Shown: positions 9,190 to 17,721 of the stretch, in pieces
Layout of the letters: every line of letters starts with the position of its first letter
How positions within the stretch are numbered: position 1 is the first letter of the stretch
DNA from: an uncultured Roseburia sp.
GTDB taxonomy: Bacteria > Bacillota > Clostridia > Lachnospirales > Lachnospiraceae
Reading direction: 5' to 3'
DNA length: 64,000 bases
Assembly: GCA_947644305.1 (NCBI GenBank)
Contig: CANRYS010000007.1
Location: 62,001 to 126,000 of the forward strand
Position numbers and translations under genes: made by a program
Notes under the pieces: model-generated
Database searches by the model: none
The model's input: only the letters and a program-made list of their open reading frames with translations
Told to the model about the DNA's origin: nothing

Positions 9190-9675
9190 ATGTCAATGAA
9201 AATGAATGGAAACTACAACGATTTTAGAACCAATTATACAGAGCATCTGAAAGCAGAGCAGTCTTTGGCACGAGTGGAACGGGCAGAGGAAAAAGATAAG
9301 GTGCAGAAGGATTCAAAGGTATCGGATAAAATACCTGTTCCATGTGATGAATATACCAGCAGTGAAAAATCTGGTGTGAAACCGAGCGGCTTGTATCAGT
9401 TGGGACAGAATGAAGATGGCAGTCGAAAAATTGTTTTAGACGATCCCAAAAAATCCGAGGAAAAGTGCGTCGGGAATACGGATAAAGTGGATAGGGAGAT
9501 TGAAAAGCTGAAAGAGAAACAGCAGTGGCTGGAACAGCAGATCCAGGCGGTTGCTGGGGACGAACAGAAAGTCAGGGAACTGGAGAAAAAACTGGCACAG
9601 GTAGAGGCTGAATTAAGACAGAAAGATAATGATACATACCGGCGCCAGAATTCTGAATTCTTCATTTTCAGATAA
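9190..9675 (+). CDS. hypothetical coiled-coil protein
   Basis: I do not recognise this 161-residue protein. It is highly charged. The first 90 residues look disordered, and residues about 100-150 (IEKLKEKQQWLEQQIQ and onward) form a strong heptad coiled coil. It has no signal peptide, no membrane segment and one Cys in the middle. AAGGAGGCAGGCTT precedes the ATG. It follows the kinase gene by 61 bp and precedes another unknown charged protein by 17 bp, so these two are almost certainly co-transcribed, possibly with the two-component genes. A structural or scaffold role is possible but not shown. Confidence 0.7.
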   Translation: MSMKMNGNYNDFRTNYTEHLKAEQSLARVERAEEKDKVQKDSKVSDKIPVPCDEYTSSEKSGVKPSGLYQLGQNEDGSRKIVLDDPKKSEEKCVGNTDKVDREIEKLKEKQQWLEQQIQAVAGDEQKVRELEKKLAQVEAELRQKDNDTYRRQNSEFFIFR

Positions 9676-9692
9676 ATGAAAGGAGAGGCCAT

Positions 9693-10124
9693 ATGCATGT
9701 GAAAACGATAGAAGGACTGGTGGGAGCCAGAACAAATATGAATTTGCTGAACACTCCCCTACGTGTGTATAAGGAAGCAAGGCGTCGTGGCGATACGGCG
9801 ACAATGGAAAGGGCGATGGGGTATGTCAGTGAATTTGCCGGAAAGACGGAGGAATATAAGGCAGAAACCGGCGAGGGAATGAAAGAAGATGCGAAAGCCG
9901 CCAAAGAAAAGGCAGAATTAGAGCGTGAAAAGGCGATTCAGAAGCGTAAGGAAGAGGGCGAAAAATTAGAAGCGGGGACAACAGAGAACAAAAAGGAACC
10001 TACCGATACCGAGACGGATACAAAAATGGATCTTGACAGGAGGGAGCCGGTGATCTATACGAAAACTGGAGAATCAAGTCAAAATAGGACCGGTTTGGGC
10101 ACAAGTATTTCCGTTTCTGTCTAG
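9693..10124 (+). CDS. hypothetical charged helical protein
   Basis: I do not recognise this 143-residue protein. Residues 1-50 (HVKTIEGLVGARTNMNLLNT onward) look folded and helical. Residues 50-95 are Ala/Glu/Lys-rich helix, and the C-terminal third is polar and probably disordered. There is no signal peptide or membrane segment. GAAAGGAGAGG precedes the ATG. It lies 17 bp after the coiled-coil gene and is closed by a terminator at 10161, so the operon probably ends here. Confidence 0.68.
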   Translation: MHVKTIEGLVGARTNMNLLNTPLRVYKEARRRGDTATMERAMGYVSEFAGKTEEYKAETGEGMKEDAKAAKEKAELEREKAIQKRKEEGEKLEAGTTENKKEPTDTETDTKMDLDRREPVIYTKTGESSQNRTGLGTSISVSV

Positions 10125-10160
10125 AACAAATGAAACTGTTGCAAAAGTAGTGAAGAGGAC

Positions 10161-10187
10161 AAAAAACTACTGGTGCAGCAGTTTTTT
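10161..10187 (+). terminator. intrinsic terminator
   Basis: AAAAAACTACTG at 10161-10172 pairs with CAGCAGTTTTTT at 10176-10187 with one mismatch and a 3-nt loop. It closes the operon ending at 10124. Confidence 0.8.
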
Positions 10188-10255
10188 AATTTGCAAAAAA
10201 GTACGAAAACAAAAGAAAACTCCCGATTGTGAGGGGAAACTCCCTCATATGATCG

Positions 10256-10284
10256 TTGCAGAGAAGAAATGATTCTGTTAGAAT
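10256..10284 (+). promoter_or_regulatory. promoter of the DUF5688 gene
   Basis: TTGCAG at 10256-10261, a 17-bp spacer and TAGAAT at 10279-10284. A small GAGGG/CCCTC hairpin lies just upstream (about 10230-10247). The leader would be about 130 nt and AT-rich, with no further structure that I can name. Confidence 0.5.
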
Positions 10285-10420
10285 TAACTCATAAGAAATT
10301 CTTCATTTCACCTATTTCTGAAAATCTAAAATCTAATTTTTTCCAGACACAAAAAAGTGAAAAAAGGGGGTGCTTTTATCATCGAAGAATCTCTATAAAG
10401 ATAAGCGAAAGGATGATAGA

Positions 10421-11326
10421 ATGGAGTTAAAAGATTTTGCGGCATTGATAGCCGCGGGAGCACAGGGACAACTAGGGGATCGATATGAAATATCAGATAC
10501 GGTTACGATGAAAAATAATACGACAGAGTATACTGGTATTATGTTTCAGAAGAAGACAGAAAATGTGGCACCGACGATTTATATTGAAGATTTGTATGAA
10601 AGGTACAAAATTCAGGAAGTAACGATACAAGATGCGATAAAAGAAGTGATCTGTCGTTATGAAAATAGCATAAAAGGAATGCAGCGCATTAATGGGTTGA
10701 GTGTAGATTATGCCAGTTGCCAGCACAGAATCATATATCGACTGGTCTCCAAAGAAAGAAATTTATTTTTACTGAAAGATATGCCCTATATTCCCTTTCT
10801 GGATATGGCGATTACGTTTCATCTGGTGGTGTCCATTGATGATTCATGTATGCAATCATTAAAAATCACCAGAGAACTGCAACAGAGGTGGGGTGTCTCT
10901 GTGGAGCAATTGTTAAAACTGGCGAAGAGAAATACGCCAGAACTGCTTCCAGCGCGGGTATGTGAACTGAGCCAGCTTATGAAGTGCTATATAAATACCA
11001 GAGAGTTTAAGCTGGAGCAGGAGGAAGATTTGACAAATGAAGAAAAAATAGATATGATAGTAGTCTCGAATGAACTTGGTATAAACGGTGCAGCAGTAGT
11101 GCTCTATGATGGCGTCATTGAGCAGATTGCCAATGAATATGATTCAGATTTGTACCTGCTTCCCAGCAGTATTCACGAAATGATTGTTGTTCCCGCTGGG
11201 GAGGAAGATCTTCATGAAACGTTTTCTTCTATGGTGAATAATATCAATCAAAGATATGTTGATGAGGATGAAGTGCTCTCAGATCGGGTATATATCTATC
11301 GCCAAGAGGAAAAGAAATTTGAGTGA
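10421..11326 (+). CDS. DUF5688 family protein
   Basis: The 301-residue protein matches what I know of DUF5688, a family expanded in Lachnospiraceae. Family hallmarks are APTIYIEDLYERY near residue 47, the PFLDMAITFHLV segment near 127, and the C-terminal block NGAAVVLYDGV...LLPSSIHEMIVVPAG...EVLSDRVYIYR. The function is unknown. It is cytoplasmic, with no signal or membrane segment. ATG 10421 is chosen because AAAGGATG precedes it; an in-frame ATG-type extension to 10370 lacks a ribosome site. It stands as a single gene before a tRNA on the opposite strand. Confidence 0.85.
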   Translation: MELKDFAALIAAGAQGQLGDRYEISDTVTMKNNTTEYTGIMFQKKTENVAPTIYIEDLYERYKIQEVTIQDAIKEVICRYENSIKGMQRINGLSVDYASCQHRIIYRLVSKERNLFLLKDMPYIPFLDMAITFHLVVSIDDSCMQSLKITRELQQRWGVSVEQLLKLAKRNTPELLPARVCELSQLMKCYINTREFKLEQEEDLTNEEKIDMIVVSNELGINGAAVVLYDGVIEQIANEYDSDLYLLPSSIHEMIVVPAGEEDLHETFSSMVNNINQRYVDEDEVLSDRVYIYRQEEKKFE

Positions 11327-11343
11327 TCTGTTGCATTAAAAAA

Positions 11344-11417
11344 ATGCACCAGGAGGGACTCGAACCCCCAACCAACGGCTTCGGAAGCCGCTACTCTATC
11401 CATTGAGCCACTGATGC
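11344..11417 (-). tRNA. tRNA-Arg (anticodon CCG)
   Basis: Read on the - strand, a 7-bp acceptor stem GCATCAG/CTGGTGC closes the molecule, followed by discriminator A. The anticodon arm is GCGGC-TTCCGAA-GCCGT, giving anticodon CCG (Arg codon CGG), and the T arm contains GGTTCGAGTCC. CCA is not encoded; a T run follows directly and serves as terminator. The total is 74 nt. Confidence 0.95.
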
Positions 11418-11426
11418 ATCTCTCTT

Positions 11427-11455
11427 ATTATATACAACATTCGTTAAAAAGTAAA
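11427..11455 (-). promoter_or_regulatory. promoter of tRNA-Arg
   Basis: On the - strand TTTACT (11450-11455), a 17-bp spacer and a consensus TATAAT (11427-11432) end about 10 bp before the tRNA 5' end. The promoter overlaps the region just upstream of hslO on the other strand. Confidence 0.7.
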
Positions 11456-11482
11456 GAAGTTTTTTTATCAAGGAGGAAAACT

Positions 11483-12361
11483 ATGAGTGATTATATGATA
11501 CGGGCAGTTGCAGCAGGAGAACAGATTCGTTGTTTTGCCATAAATTCCAGGGAGCTTGTGGAAGAGGCGAGATGCCGGCACAATACCAGTCCGGTGATTA
11601 CGGCTGCATTGGGCAGGCTGCTGTCCGGAGGGGCGATGATGGGAGGCATGATGAAAGGGGAAAAAGATCTGCTGACCGTAAAGATCGATTGTTCCGGCCC
11701 TGTAAAGGGAATTACCGTTACCGCAGATGCCAAAGGAAACGTCAAGGGATTTCCTCTGGTTCCCCAAGTTTCGCTTCCGGCGAGCAGTGCAGGTAAACTA
11801 GATGTGGGACGGGCAGTGGATCTGGGAGTTCTGACGGTGATCCGGGATATGGGGTTAAAAGAACCCTATAGTGGAAGCATAAATCTTGTATCTGGAGAGA
11901 TTGCAGAGGATCTCACTTATTATTATGCCGTCTCAGAACAGACACCTTCTTCCGTAGCACTGGGGGTCTTGATGAACAAAGACAATACGGTCCGGGAAAG
12001 TGGTGGATATATGATACAGCTTATGCCAGATGCTTCGGAAGAAGTGATCACTGTGTTAGAAGAACGCCTGAAAAACATTGAGCCGGTGACTACCATGTAC
12101 ACAAAGGGGTATACACCGGAATCCATGCTGGAATATATTCTTGAAGGTTTTGATCTGGAGATTACAGAGAGGATTCCGGTTCGGTTTCATTGCGGGTGTT
12201 CAAGAGAGAGAGTGAGGAAGGCCCTGGCTGCTTTAGGAAAGAAGGAACTAGAATCTCTGATCGAGGAAGGAACACCTGTTGAGATGAACTGTCACTTTTG
12301 CAATTCAGACTATTCTTTTGAGACAGAAGAACTTATCGAGATAAAAAACTCCTTAAAGTGA
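11483..12361 (+). CDS. hslO: redox-regulated chaperonin Hsp33
   Basis: This 292-residue protein is Hsp33, a holdase chaperone activated by oxidation. The N-terminal domain includes the family segment LLSGGAMMGGMMKGEKDLLTV (about residues 46-66). The zinc-binding, redox-sensing C-terminus has CGC near residue 236 and CHFC near 270, giving the four conserved Cys. In the reduced state zinc holds the protein inactive; oxidative stress releases zinc and exposes the substrate surface. ATG 11483 is chosen because CAAGGAGG precedes it; the longer frame back to 11414 runs into the tRNA. It is a single gene with normal length. Confidence 0.95.
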   Translation: MSDYMIRAVAAGEQIRCFAINSRELVEEARCRHNTSPVITAALGRLLSGGAMMGGMMKGEKDLLTVKIDCSGPVKGITVTADAKGNVKGFPLVPQVSLPASSAGKLDVGRAVDLGVLTVIRDMGLKEPYSGSINLVSGEIAEDLTYYYAVSEQTPSSVALGVLMNKDNTVRESGGYMIQLMPDASEEVITVLEERLKNIEPVTTMYTKGYTPESMLEYILEGFDLEITERIPVRFHCGCSRERVRKALAALGKKELESLIEEGTPVEMNCHFCNSDYSFETEELIEIKNSLK

Positions 12362-12390
12362 TGGACAAATACAGGATAAATTGATATAAT
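12362..12390 (+). promoter_or_regulatory. promoter of the DPNAA-repeat protein gene
   Basis: TGGACA at 12362-12367, a 17-bp spacer and consensus TATAAT at 12385-12390, directly after the hslO stop codon. Confidence 0.7.
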
Positions 12391-12445
12391 TTGTTTGGCA
12401 CGATATCTTTGCAATTTACAATAAAAGGATAAGAAGGTTGATTCT

Positions 12446-13255
12446 ATGAAATTAAAATACAAAAAACTGATTATTGTTATTTCTATTGGTGCACTGCTCC
12501 TTAGTTTTTTAATCCTGACATTGATCCCCACAGGGGGAGAAAGTTCAAATCCGATTCAAGATGCTGCTTTGCCAAAATGTACCGATGAAAATATTATAAA
12601 TTTGATTAACAATTATTTTCAGGCGAAACGGGACGTCAATATGGAGATGATGGAGCCCCTGGTAAGTGATATTAACCAGATTGATCAGGAAAAGCTCATT
12701 ACCCAGGCAGAATATGTGGAAGATTATCGAAATATTATATGTTATTCGCTGAAAAATGAAGAAAATGGGGCATTACGTGTCTATATCCGCTATGACATGA
12801 AATTGAAAAATATAGAGACGCTGGCTCCCTGCCTAAGTGGTGTGTATGTAACGGTAGGTTCTGATGGTAAAAATCTGATTTATCTGAGCGCACTGGAAGA
12901 GCACGAGGAAGAATTTATTCTGGCGGCGGATAAGAATTCTCATGTGATAGCACTTCAAGAGGAAGTTGCCAATAAGCTGCAAGAGGCAATCAATGCAGAC
13001 GAGGTATTCAAACAGCTTTATCAGAAGATGGACCAGGAGATTGCAGCTTCTGCCAGTAAGAATGAACAGCCAACAGCGGACCCGAATGCAGCGGCTACAC
13101 CGGCACCAGATCCGAACGCGGCAAACCCAGGAGTAGCGGACCCGAATGCAGCAACTCAGCCGACGCCGGATCCAAATGCAGCGGCCACACCGGTTCCAGA
13201 TCCGAATGCAGCCAATCCACCAGCAGCGGACCCAAATGCAGCACCGGCACAATAG
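12446..13255 (+). CDS. membrane-anchored extracytoplasmic protein with C-terminal DPNAA repeats
   Basis: The 269-residue protein has one N-terminal membrane segment (about 9-28), then a compact alpha/beta domain (about 45-195) of no family I recognise. The last 65 residues repeat a DPNAA core six times with Pro/Ala/Thr spacers. The Pro-Ala tail would be extended and could span the cell wall or hold the domain away from it. At DNA level the tail is an imperfect tandem repeat of about 30 bp. The start codon is preceded by AAGGATAAGAAGG. A terminator-like structure at 13331 follows. The function is unknown. Confidence 0.8.
   Translation: MKLKYKKLIIVISIGALLLSFLILTLIPTGGESSNPIQDAALPKCTDENIINLINNYFQAKRDVNMEMMEPLVSDINQIDQEKLITQAEYVEDYRNIICYSLKNEENGALRVYIRYDMKLKNIETLAPCLSGVYVTVGSDGKNLIYLSALEEHEEEFILAADKNSHVIALQEEVANKLQEAINADEVFKQLYQKMDQEIAASASKNEQPTADPNAAATPAPDPNAANPGVADPNAATQPTPDPNAAATPVPDPNAANPPAADPNAAPAQ
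13065..13252 (+). repeat. imperfect coding minisatellite (DPNAA units)
   Basis: Six units of roughly 30 bp each carry a GAYCCRAAYGC core encoding Asp-Pro-Asn-Ala. Neighbouring units alternate between GCGGACCC and CCAGATCC forms, suggesting growth by duplication of pairs. Such arrays can change copy number by slippage or recombination. Confidence 0.75.
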
Positions 13256-13330
13256 ATATGGGAGAACACGATATACAAGCTTGATGACACTAGATTGAGA
13301 TCGGTATTTCTAATGTTGTCGAGCTAAGAT

Positions 13331-13391
13331 AAGAGCCTGATACGGGGCGGTCTGGTAATTTTACCAGGCAGGACTACCGACAGGCTCTTTT
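13331..13391 (+). terminator. branched terminator or leader attenuator before the rluF-type gene
   Basis: AAGAGCCTG at 13331-13339 pairs with CAGGCTCTT at 13381-13389, followed by a T run. Inside it, CTGGTAA/TTACCAG (13352-13367) forms a second hairpin and CGG/CCG a third helix. The structure is more elaborate than a simple terminator and ends only 20 bp before the TTG start codon of the next gene. Confidence 0.7.
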
Positions 13392-13411
13392 AGGAGTAAG
13401 GAGTAATTGAT

Positions 13412-14134
13412 TTGGAGGAACAAATTAGGCTGAATAAATATCTGAGCAACTGCGGTTATTGTTCTAGACGGGAGGCAGATCGTCTGTTAGAACAGGGAAG
13501 AGTGAGTATTGACGGCATCACAGCCAGTCTTGGCGATAAAGTGATGTCTGGACAGTGCGTCTGTGTAGATGGGGAACCAGTTGTTAAGAACACAGATCAG
13601 GTTGTGATCGCTTTTCATAAACCAGCAGGTGTTGTATGTACCAGCAGCAAAAAGGACAGGGACAATATAATTGATTATATCGGATTTAAAGAGCGGATTT
13701 ATCCTGTGGGAAGGCTGGATAAAGACTCTACAGGACTGATTCTTCTTACAAATGATGGGGAATTGACCGATCGGATTTTACGAGGGAAGAACGGGCATGA
13801 GAAGGAGTATATTGTCAAGGTAGATCGTCCGATCAAAGGGAAAGTGTTAGAGGCGATGAGACAGGGAGTACCGATTCTGGATACGATGACTAGGCCGTGC
13901 CAGGTGAAGAAGATCGATGAGTGGACCTTTCGGATCACTCTTACTCAGGGATTGAACCGACAGATACGTAGGATGTGTGAATATTTTGGATATCGTGTGG
14001 TCAGTCTAAAACGGATACGTATCATGAATATTTATCTTGATATTCTTCCAGAGGGAAAGTGGCGTTATTTGACAAAAGAAGAGTTACAGGTATTGGAACA
14101 ATCATTGAAAGGACAGAAATTTTATAATGAGTGA
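13412..14134 (+). CDS. rluF: pseudouridine synthase, RsuA/RluB/RluF family
   Basis: The 240-residue enzyme isomerises uridine in RNA. An S4 RNA-binding domain (about residues 5-60, RLNKYLSNCGYCSRREADRL) precedes the catalytic domain with the family motif GRLDKDSTGLILLTNDGEL near residue 100, whose Asp is the nucleophile. The C-terminal TQGLNRQIRRMCEYFGYRV block is that of the RluF/YmfC branch, which acts on 23S rRNA and in some bacteria tRNA-Tyr; the exact target is not certain. TTG 13412 is chosen because AAGGAGTAATTGA precedes it and no better start exists in frame. The stop overlaps the ligA start by 8 bp, so the two are translationally coupled. Confidence 0.85.
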   Translation: MEEQIRLNKYLSNCGYCSRREADRLLEQGRVSIDGITASLGDKVMSGQCVCVDGEPVVKNTDQVVIAFHKPAGVVCTSSKKDRDNIIDYIGFKERIYPVGRLDKDSTGLILLTNDGELTDRILRGKNGHEKEYIVKVDRPIKGKVLEAMRQGVPILDTMTRPCQVKKIDEWTFRITLTQGLNRQIRRMCEYFGYRVVSLKRIRIMNIYLDILPEGKWRYLTKEELQVLEQSLKGQKFYNE

Positions 14135-16082
14135 TATTGAAAAAATGAAGGAGCTGATCGCTGCGCTCAATCATGCTGCTCAGGTTTATTACCAGGGACA
14201 GGATGAAATTATGACAAATTTTGAATACGATAAGAGATACGATGAACTTTGTGCCCTGGAAAAAAAGACAGGGATTGTTATGGCAAACAGCCCAACCATA
14301 AACGTAGGTTATGAGACACTCAGCGAGCTTCCCAAAGAGGCCCATGTGGCTCCCATGCTTTCGTTAGAAAAGACGAAGGCTACGGAGGAACTGGCAGAAT
14401 GGCTTGGTGAGAGAAAAGGACTTTTGTCTTTAAAACTGGACGGGCTCAGTGTAATTCTGACCTACCGCGACGGGGTTCTGGTCAAAGCGCTGACCCGGGG
14501 AAATGGAGAAATTGGTGAGGTTATAACAAACAATGCAAAAACCTTCAAAAACATACCGTCAAAGATTCATTATGATAAAGAGCTCATAATTCGAGGTGAA
14601 GCCTTGATCCGATATTCTGATTTTGAAGTGCTGAATCGTTCTTTTACAGATATTCAGGAGAAATATAAAAATCCCAGGAATTTATGCAGTGGAACTGTCA
14701 GACAATTGAATAACAAGATCACAGCAGAAAGAAATGTTCACTTCTATGTGTATAATCAAATTGAGCCAGAGGGAGAGACTTCTGCATTGAAAAGCAAAGA
14801 GGAGATACTTCATTTTTTAGAAGATTTGGGATTTGATGTCGTACCTTATAAAGTAGTGACCGCTGACAATATCCGAAAGGCGGTAGCTGATTTTTCCGAA
14901 GAGATTGCGGGGGGAATGGATTTGCCTAGTGACGGACTGGTGCTGACTTATGACGATATTGATTATAGCCGCAGCTTGGGGAGAACTGCCAAATTTCCCA
15001 GGGATTCCATCGCATTTAAATGGCAGGATGAGTTAGCAGAGACAGAGCTGTTAGAGGTGGAGTGGAGCGCTTCAAGAACCGGCCTGATCAATCCCGTGGC
15101 AATCTTTGAACCTGTGGAACTGGAGGGAACGACAGTGAGCCGTGCCAGTGTTCACAATATCAGTATTGTGAAAGAGCTAAAGCTGGGGATCGGAGATCAT
15201 ATCACGGTGTATAAGGCAAATATGATCATTCCGCAGATTCAGGAAAATCTGACGGGGAGTGATGACCTGCCAATTCCAGATCGGTGTCCGGTCTGTCAGC
15301 AGAAGACAGAGCGTATTCAAGAGAATGGGTCGGAATTCTTATTTTGTGTGAATCCCGATTGCTATGCCAAGAAGATTAAAGGGTTTACTCATTTTGTCAG
15401 CCGGGATGCCTTGAATATAGAAGGTCTTTCGGAAGCAACCTTGGAAAAGTTTATTGCCAGGGGATGGCTTCAGAATCTTAGTGATATTTTTTCCCTGAAA
15501 GAGTATAAAGAAGAGATTGAGACAATGGAAGGATTCGGAGAAAGGTCTTTTCAGAATCTGAACGAAGCGATTGAGGAAGCAAAAGCGGTGCCGCTGGAGC
15601 GAGTTGTGTATGCCCTTGGAATCAAAGGCTTTGGTCTCAGTATGGCAAAGCTCGTGTGCTACACCTATCCGATGAGGCTGACGGAGTTTCACAGTCTGAC
15701 GGAAGAACAGCTAATTGCCATTGATGGAATCGGAGAAAAGCTTGCCAGATCATTTGTAGAGTATTTTTCCCAGGAGGCAAATCAGGATCTGGTGCAAAAA
15801 CTGGAGAAGATACTGACCATATCCATGCCAGAAAAATCCTCTTCTCCCGGCAGTTTGGAGGGGAAGACCTTTGTGATCACGGGCAGTTTGGAACACTTTT
15901 CTAATCGCGGTGAATGTAAAGAGCGGATCGAGCAGTCTGGTGGAAAAGTGAGCGGTTCTGTCAGTAAGAAGACAGACTTTCTTGTGAACAACGATAGTTC
16001 TTCCTCCTCATCCAAAAATAAAAAGGCAAAGGAACTTGGAATACCGATCATTACAGAACAGGAATTATTAGAGCTTTTATGA
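14127..16082 (+). CDS. ligA: NAD-dependent DNA ligase LigA
   Basis: This 651-residue ligase seals nicks using NAD+. The order is an N-terminal Ia-like NAD-binding region, an adenylation domain with the nucleophile Lys in LKLDGLS near residue 108, an OB fold, a zinc finger (CPVC near residue 389 and CVNPDC near 408), a helix-hairpin-helix domain and a C-terminal BRCT domain (GKTFVITGSL near residue 577). All expected parts are present and the length is near the family norm. It overlaps the upstream pseudouridine synthase gene by 8 bp and its own 3' end overlaps the convergent flippase gene by 6 bp, leaving no room for a terminator between them. Confidence 0.95.
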   Translation: MSDIEKMKELIAALNHAAQVYYQGQDEIMTNFEYDKRYDELCALEKKTGIVMANSPTINVGYETLSELPKEAHVAPMLSLEKTKATEELAEWLGERKGLLSLKLDGLSVILTYRDGVLVKALTRGNGEIGEVITNNAKTFKNIPSKIHYDKELIIRGEALIRYSDFEVLNRSFTDIQEKYKNPRNLCSGTVRQLNNKITAERNVHFYVYNQIEPEGETSALKSKEEILHFLEDLGFDVVPYKVVTADNIRKAVADFSEEIAGGMDLPSDGLVLTYDDIDYSRSLGRTAKFPRDSIAFKWQDELAETELLEVEWSASRTGLINPVAIFEPVELEGTTVSRASVHNISIVKELKLGIGDHITVYKANMIIPQIQENLTGSDDLPIPDRCPVCQQKTERIQENGSEFLFCVNPDCYAKKIKGFTHFVSRDALNIEGLSEATLEKFIARGWLQNLSDIFSLKEYKEEIETMEGFGERSFQNLNEAIEEAKAVPLERVVYALGIKGFGLSMAKLVCYTYPMRLTEFHSLTEEQLIAIDGIGEKLARSFVEYFSQEANQDLVQKLEKILTISMPEKSSSPGSLEGKTFVITGSLEHFSNRGECKERIEQSGGKVSGSVSKKTDFLVNNDSSSSSSKNKKAKELGIPIITEQELLELL

Positions 16083-17567
16083 AAAGTCGCGTCTGCTGAC
16101 CAGTCCCAGGGCGTGAAAGATATAGAAGGAGACAAAAAAGGCAGGTAAAATGGATATTAGCAAAAATATGTCTTTTTCAATATGGAGGGAAAGGCATATT
16201 TTTTGTGCCATCAGTCGAAACAGGTAAATCGAAGAAGTAAATAATGCTGCTGGCAGGATGAGCCATTTTCCAAGATCGATTTGGGTATATTTGTTCCGTA
16301 TCAGATATACGCTGTCCAAGATGCTGATGATCATTTGACTGAGAAGAAGTCCTAGCAAGTATCCATATACCCCGTATTTTGGGGTGACAAAAATCAGAAA
16401 AAGAATTCGCACCAAAAGACCAGATACGGTATTGCGAAAGGTAATGTGCGTTCTGGACAAACCATTGATGATGCTTGCCAGAGTTGTGGAAACATAGATA
16501 AAAGGACAGATGACTGCCAGAAGTGTCAGGAGCCGGCCAGCATTTTCACTGTGAAAAAACAGGGTCCCGATGCTCGTTCCATAATTTAAAAACACAGCAG
16601 TAGCCATACACCCAAGTAGCAGAGAGTATTTGATTGTGATCCGGGTGGTGTGCTGTATTTTATCTCGATTATTTTCGTTATCGGCCTTGGATATTTCTGG
16701 AAGAAGCAGGACGGACAGGGAGTTGGTTATGGTTCCTGGAAAGAGGATAAAGGGGAGTACGATGCCGGTGATCACACCATAAAGGGCCAAAGAATTATCG
16801 TGAGAGAGTCCGTATTTCATAAACATAATCGGGATAAGCACGGATTCCAGACTGGCTAACAAAGAGATGACCAGTTTCGTACCACTCAGTGGAACAGCTT
16901 GTTTTACGATGGCACTGGCGATTTTTGTCGTGGAAAGTTTTAGGACTCCAGTTTCTTTTTGGCGGGCTCTCTTGAGGCTGATCAGATTGTATAAGTTGGA
17001 ACATAATTCTCCGGCAATAAGCCCAGCTACGGCTACTTTACTGGAAAATTCACAAATATGGCTTGCATAGATTAAAAATACGAATCCCACTCGGAAAAGC
17101 TGTTCTACCATCTGAGTGATAGCAGGAACCTTTGCTTCCCGAAGTCCGTAAAAATATCCATTGATCATACTGGTAATACCACAGAAGGGGAAAATTAATG
17201 CCAATATTCTCAATAACGGAGCCGTTTTAGGGGCAAACAGAAAGCGGATGCTGATGTAATCGGAAAAAACAAACACCAAGCCAGAGAGGGATACAGAGAC
17301 ACAAAGTGACAGCAAAATCCCTGTTTTAATGACCTTTTTTGAATATTTATAATTGGGATTGGAAATTAGCTGAGAGACTGCAGTTTGAAGTCCGGCGGCG
17401 TACAAGGTAAAGCAGATCGAATACACAGGAAACACTAGTTGATAGATACCAAGTTCTGTCTCGCCTAGTGTGTTTGCCAGAAAGATACGATATAGAAATC
17501 CGATGATTCTTGTCAGGATTCCGGCTACTGTCAGAAAAATGGTTCCCTTCAATATTTTTTCCTTCAT
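16077..17567 (-). CDS. SpoVB/MurJ-type polysaccharide flippase
   Basis: The 496-residue membrane protein has about 14 hydrophobic segments and belongs to the MOP superfamily polysaccharide-synthesis branch. The N-terminus KGTIFLTVAGILTRIIGFLYRI is typical of SpoVB and its paralogues. Members flip lipid-linked precursors across the membrane; SpoVB is tied to spore cortex synthesis, whereas paralogues serve vegetative wall or capsule synthesis. Sequence alone does not separate these. ATG 17567 follows GGAG at good distance; the TTG at 17585 lacks a site. It is on the - strand against the local trend and converges on ligA with a 6-bp overlap. Confidence 0.87.
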   Translation of the reverse strand: MKEKILKGTIFLTVAGILTRIIGFLYRIFLANTLGETELGIYQLVFPVYSICFTLYAAGLQTAVSQLISNPNYKYSKKVIKTGILLSLCVSVSLSGLVFVFSDYISIRFLFAPKTAPLLRILALIFPFCGITSMINGYFYGLREAKVPAITQMVEQLFRVGFVFLIYASHICEFSSKVAVAGLIAGELCSNLYNLISLKRARQKETGVLKLSTTKIASAIVKQAVPLSGTKLVISLLASLESVLIPIMFMKYGLSHDNSLALYGVITGIVLPFILFPGTITNSLSVLLLPEISKADNENNRDKIQHTTRITIKYSLLLGCMATAVFLNYGTSIGTLFFHSENAGRLLTLLAVICPFIYVSTTLASIINGLSRTHITFRNTVSGLLVRILFLIFVTPKYGVYGYLLGLLLSQMIISILDSVYLIRNKYTQIDLGKWLILPAALFTSSIYLFRLMAQKICLSLHIEKDIFLLISILPAFFVSFYIFHALGLVSRRDFS

Positions 17568-17646
17568 TCCATGACTCCGTTCCAAAACAGGGATTATTTA
17601 AATTTATGTGAGGGAATAGAATGTATGATTTTTTTCGTATTGTTTT

Positions 17647-17675
17647 TTTACATTATTTGTAGTAAAATATATATA
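17647..17675 (+). promoter_or_regulatory. promoter of the acidic 604-residue protein gene
   Basis: TTTACA at 17647-17652, a 17-bp spacer and TATATA at 17670-17675 within a very AT-rich stretch. Confidence 0.45.
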
Positions 17676-17721
17676 ACTGTATGTGTGATAAAACGCATTG
17701 GAATAAAGGGGTTGATTTGAT

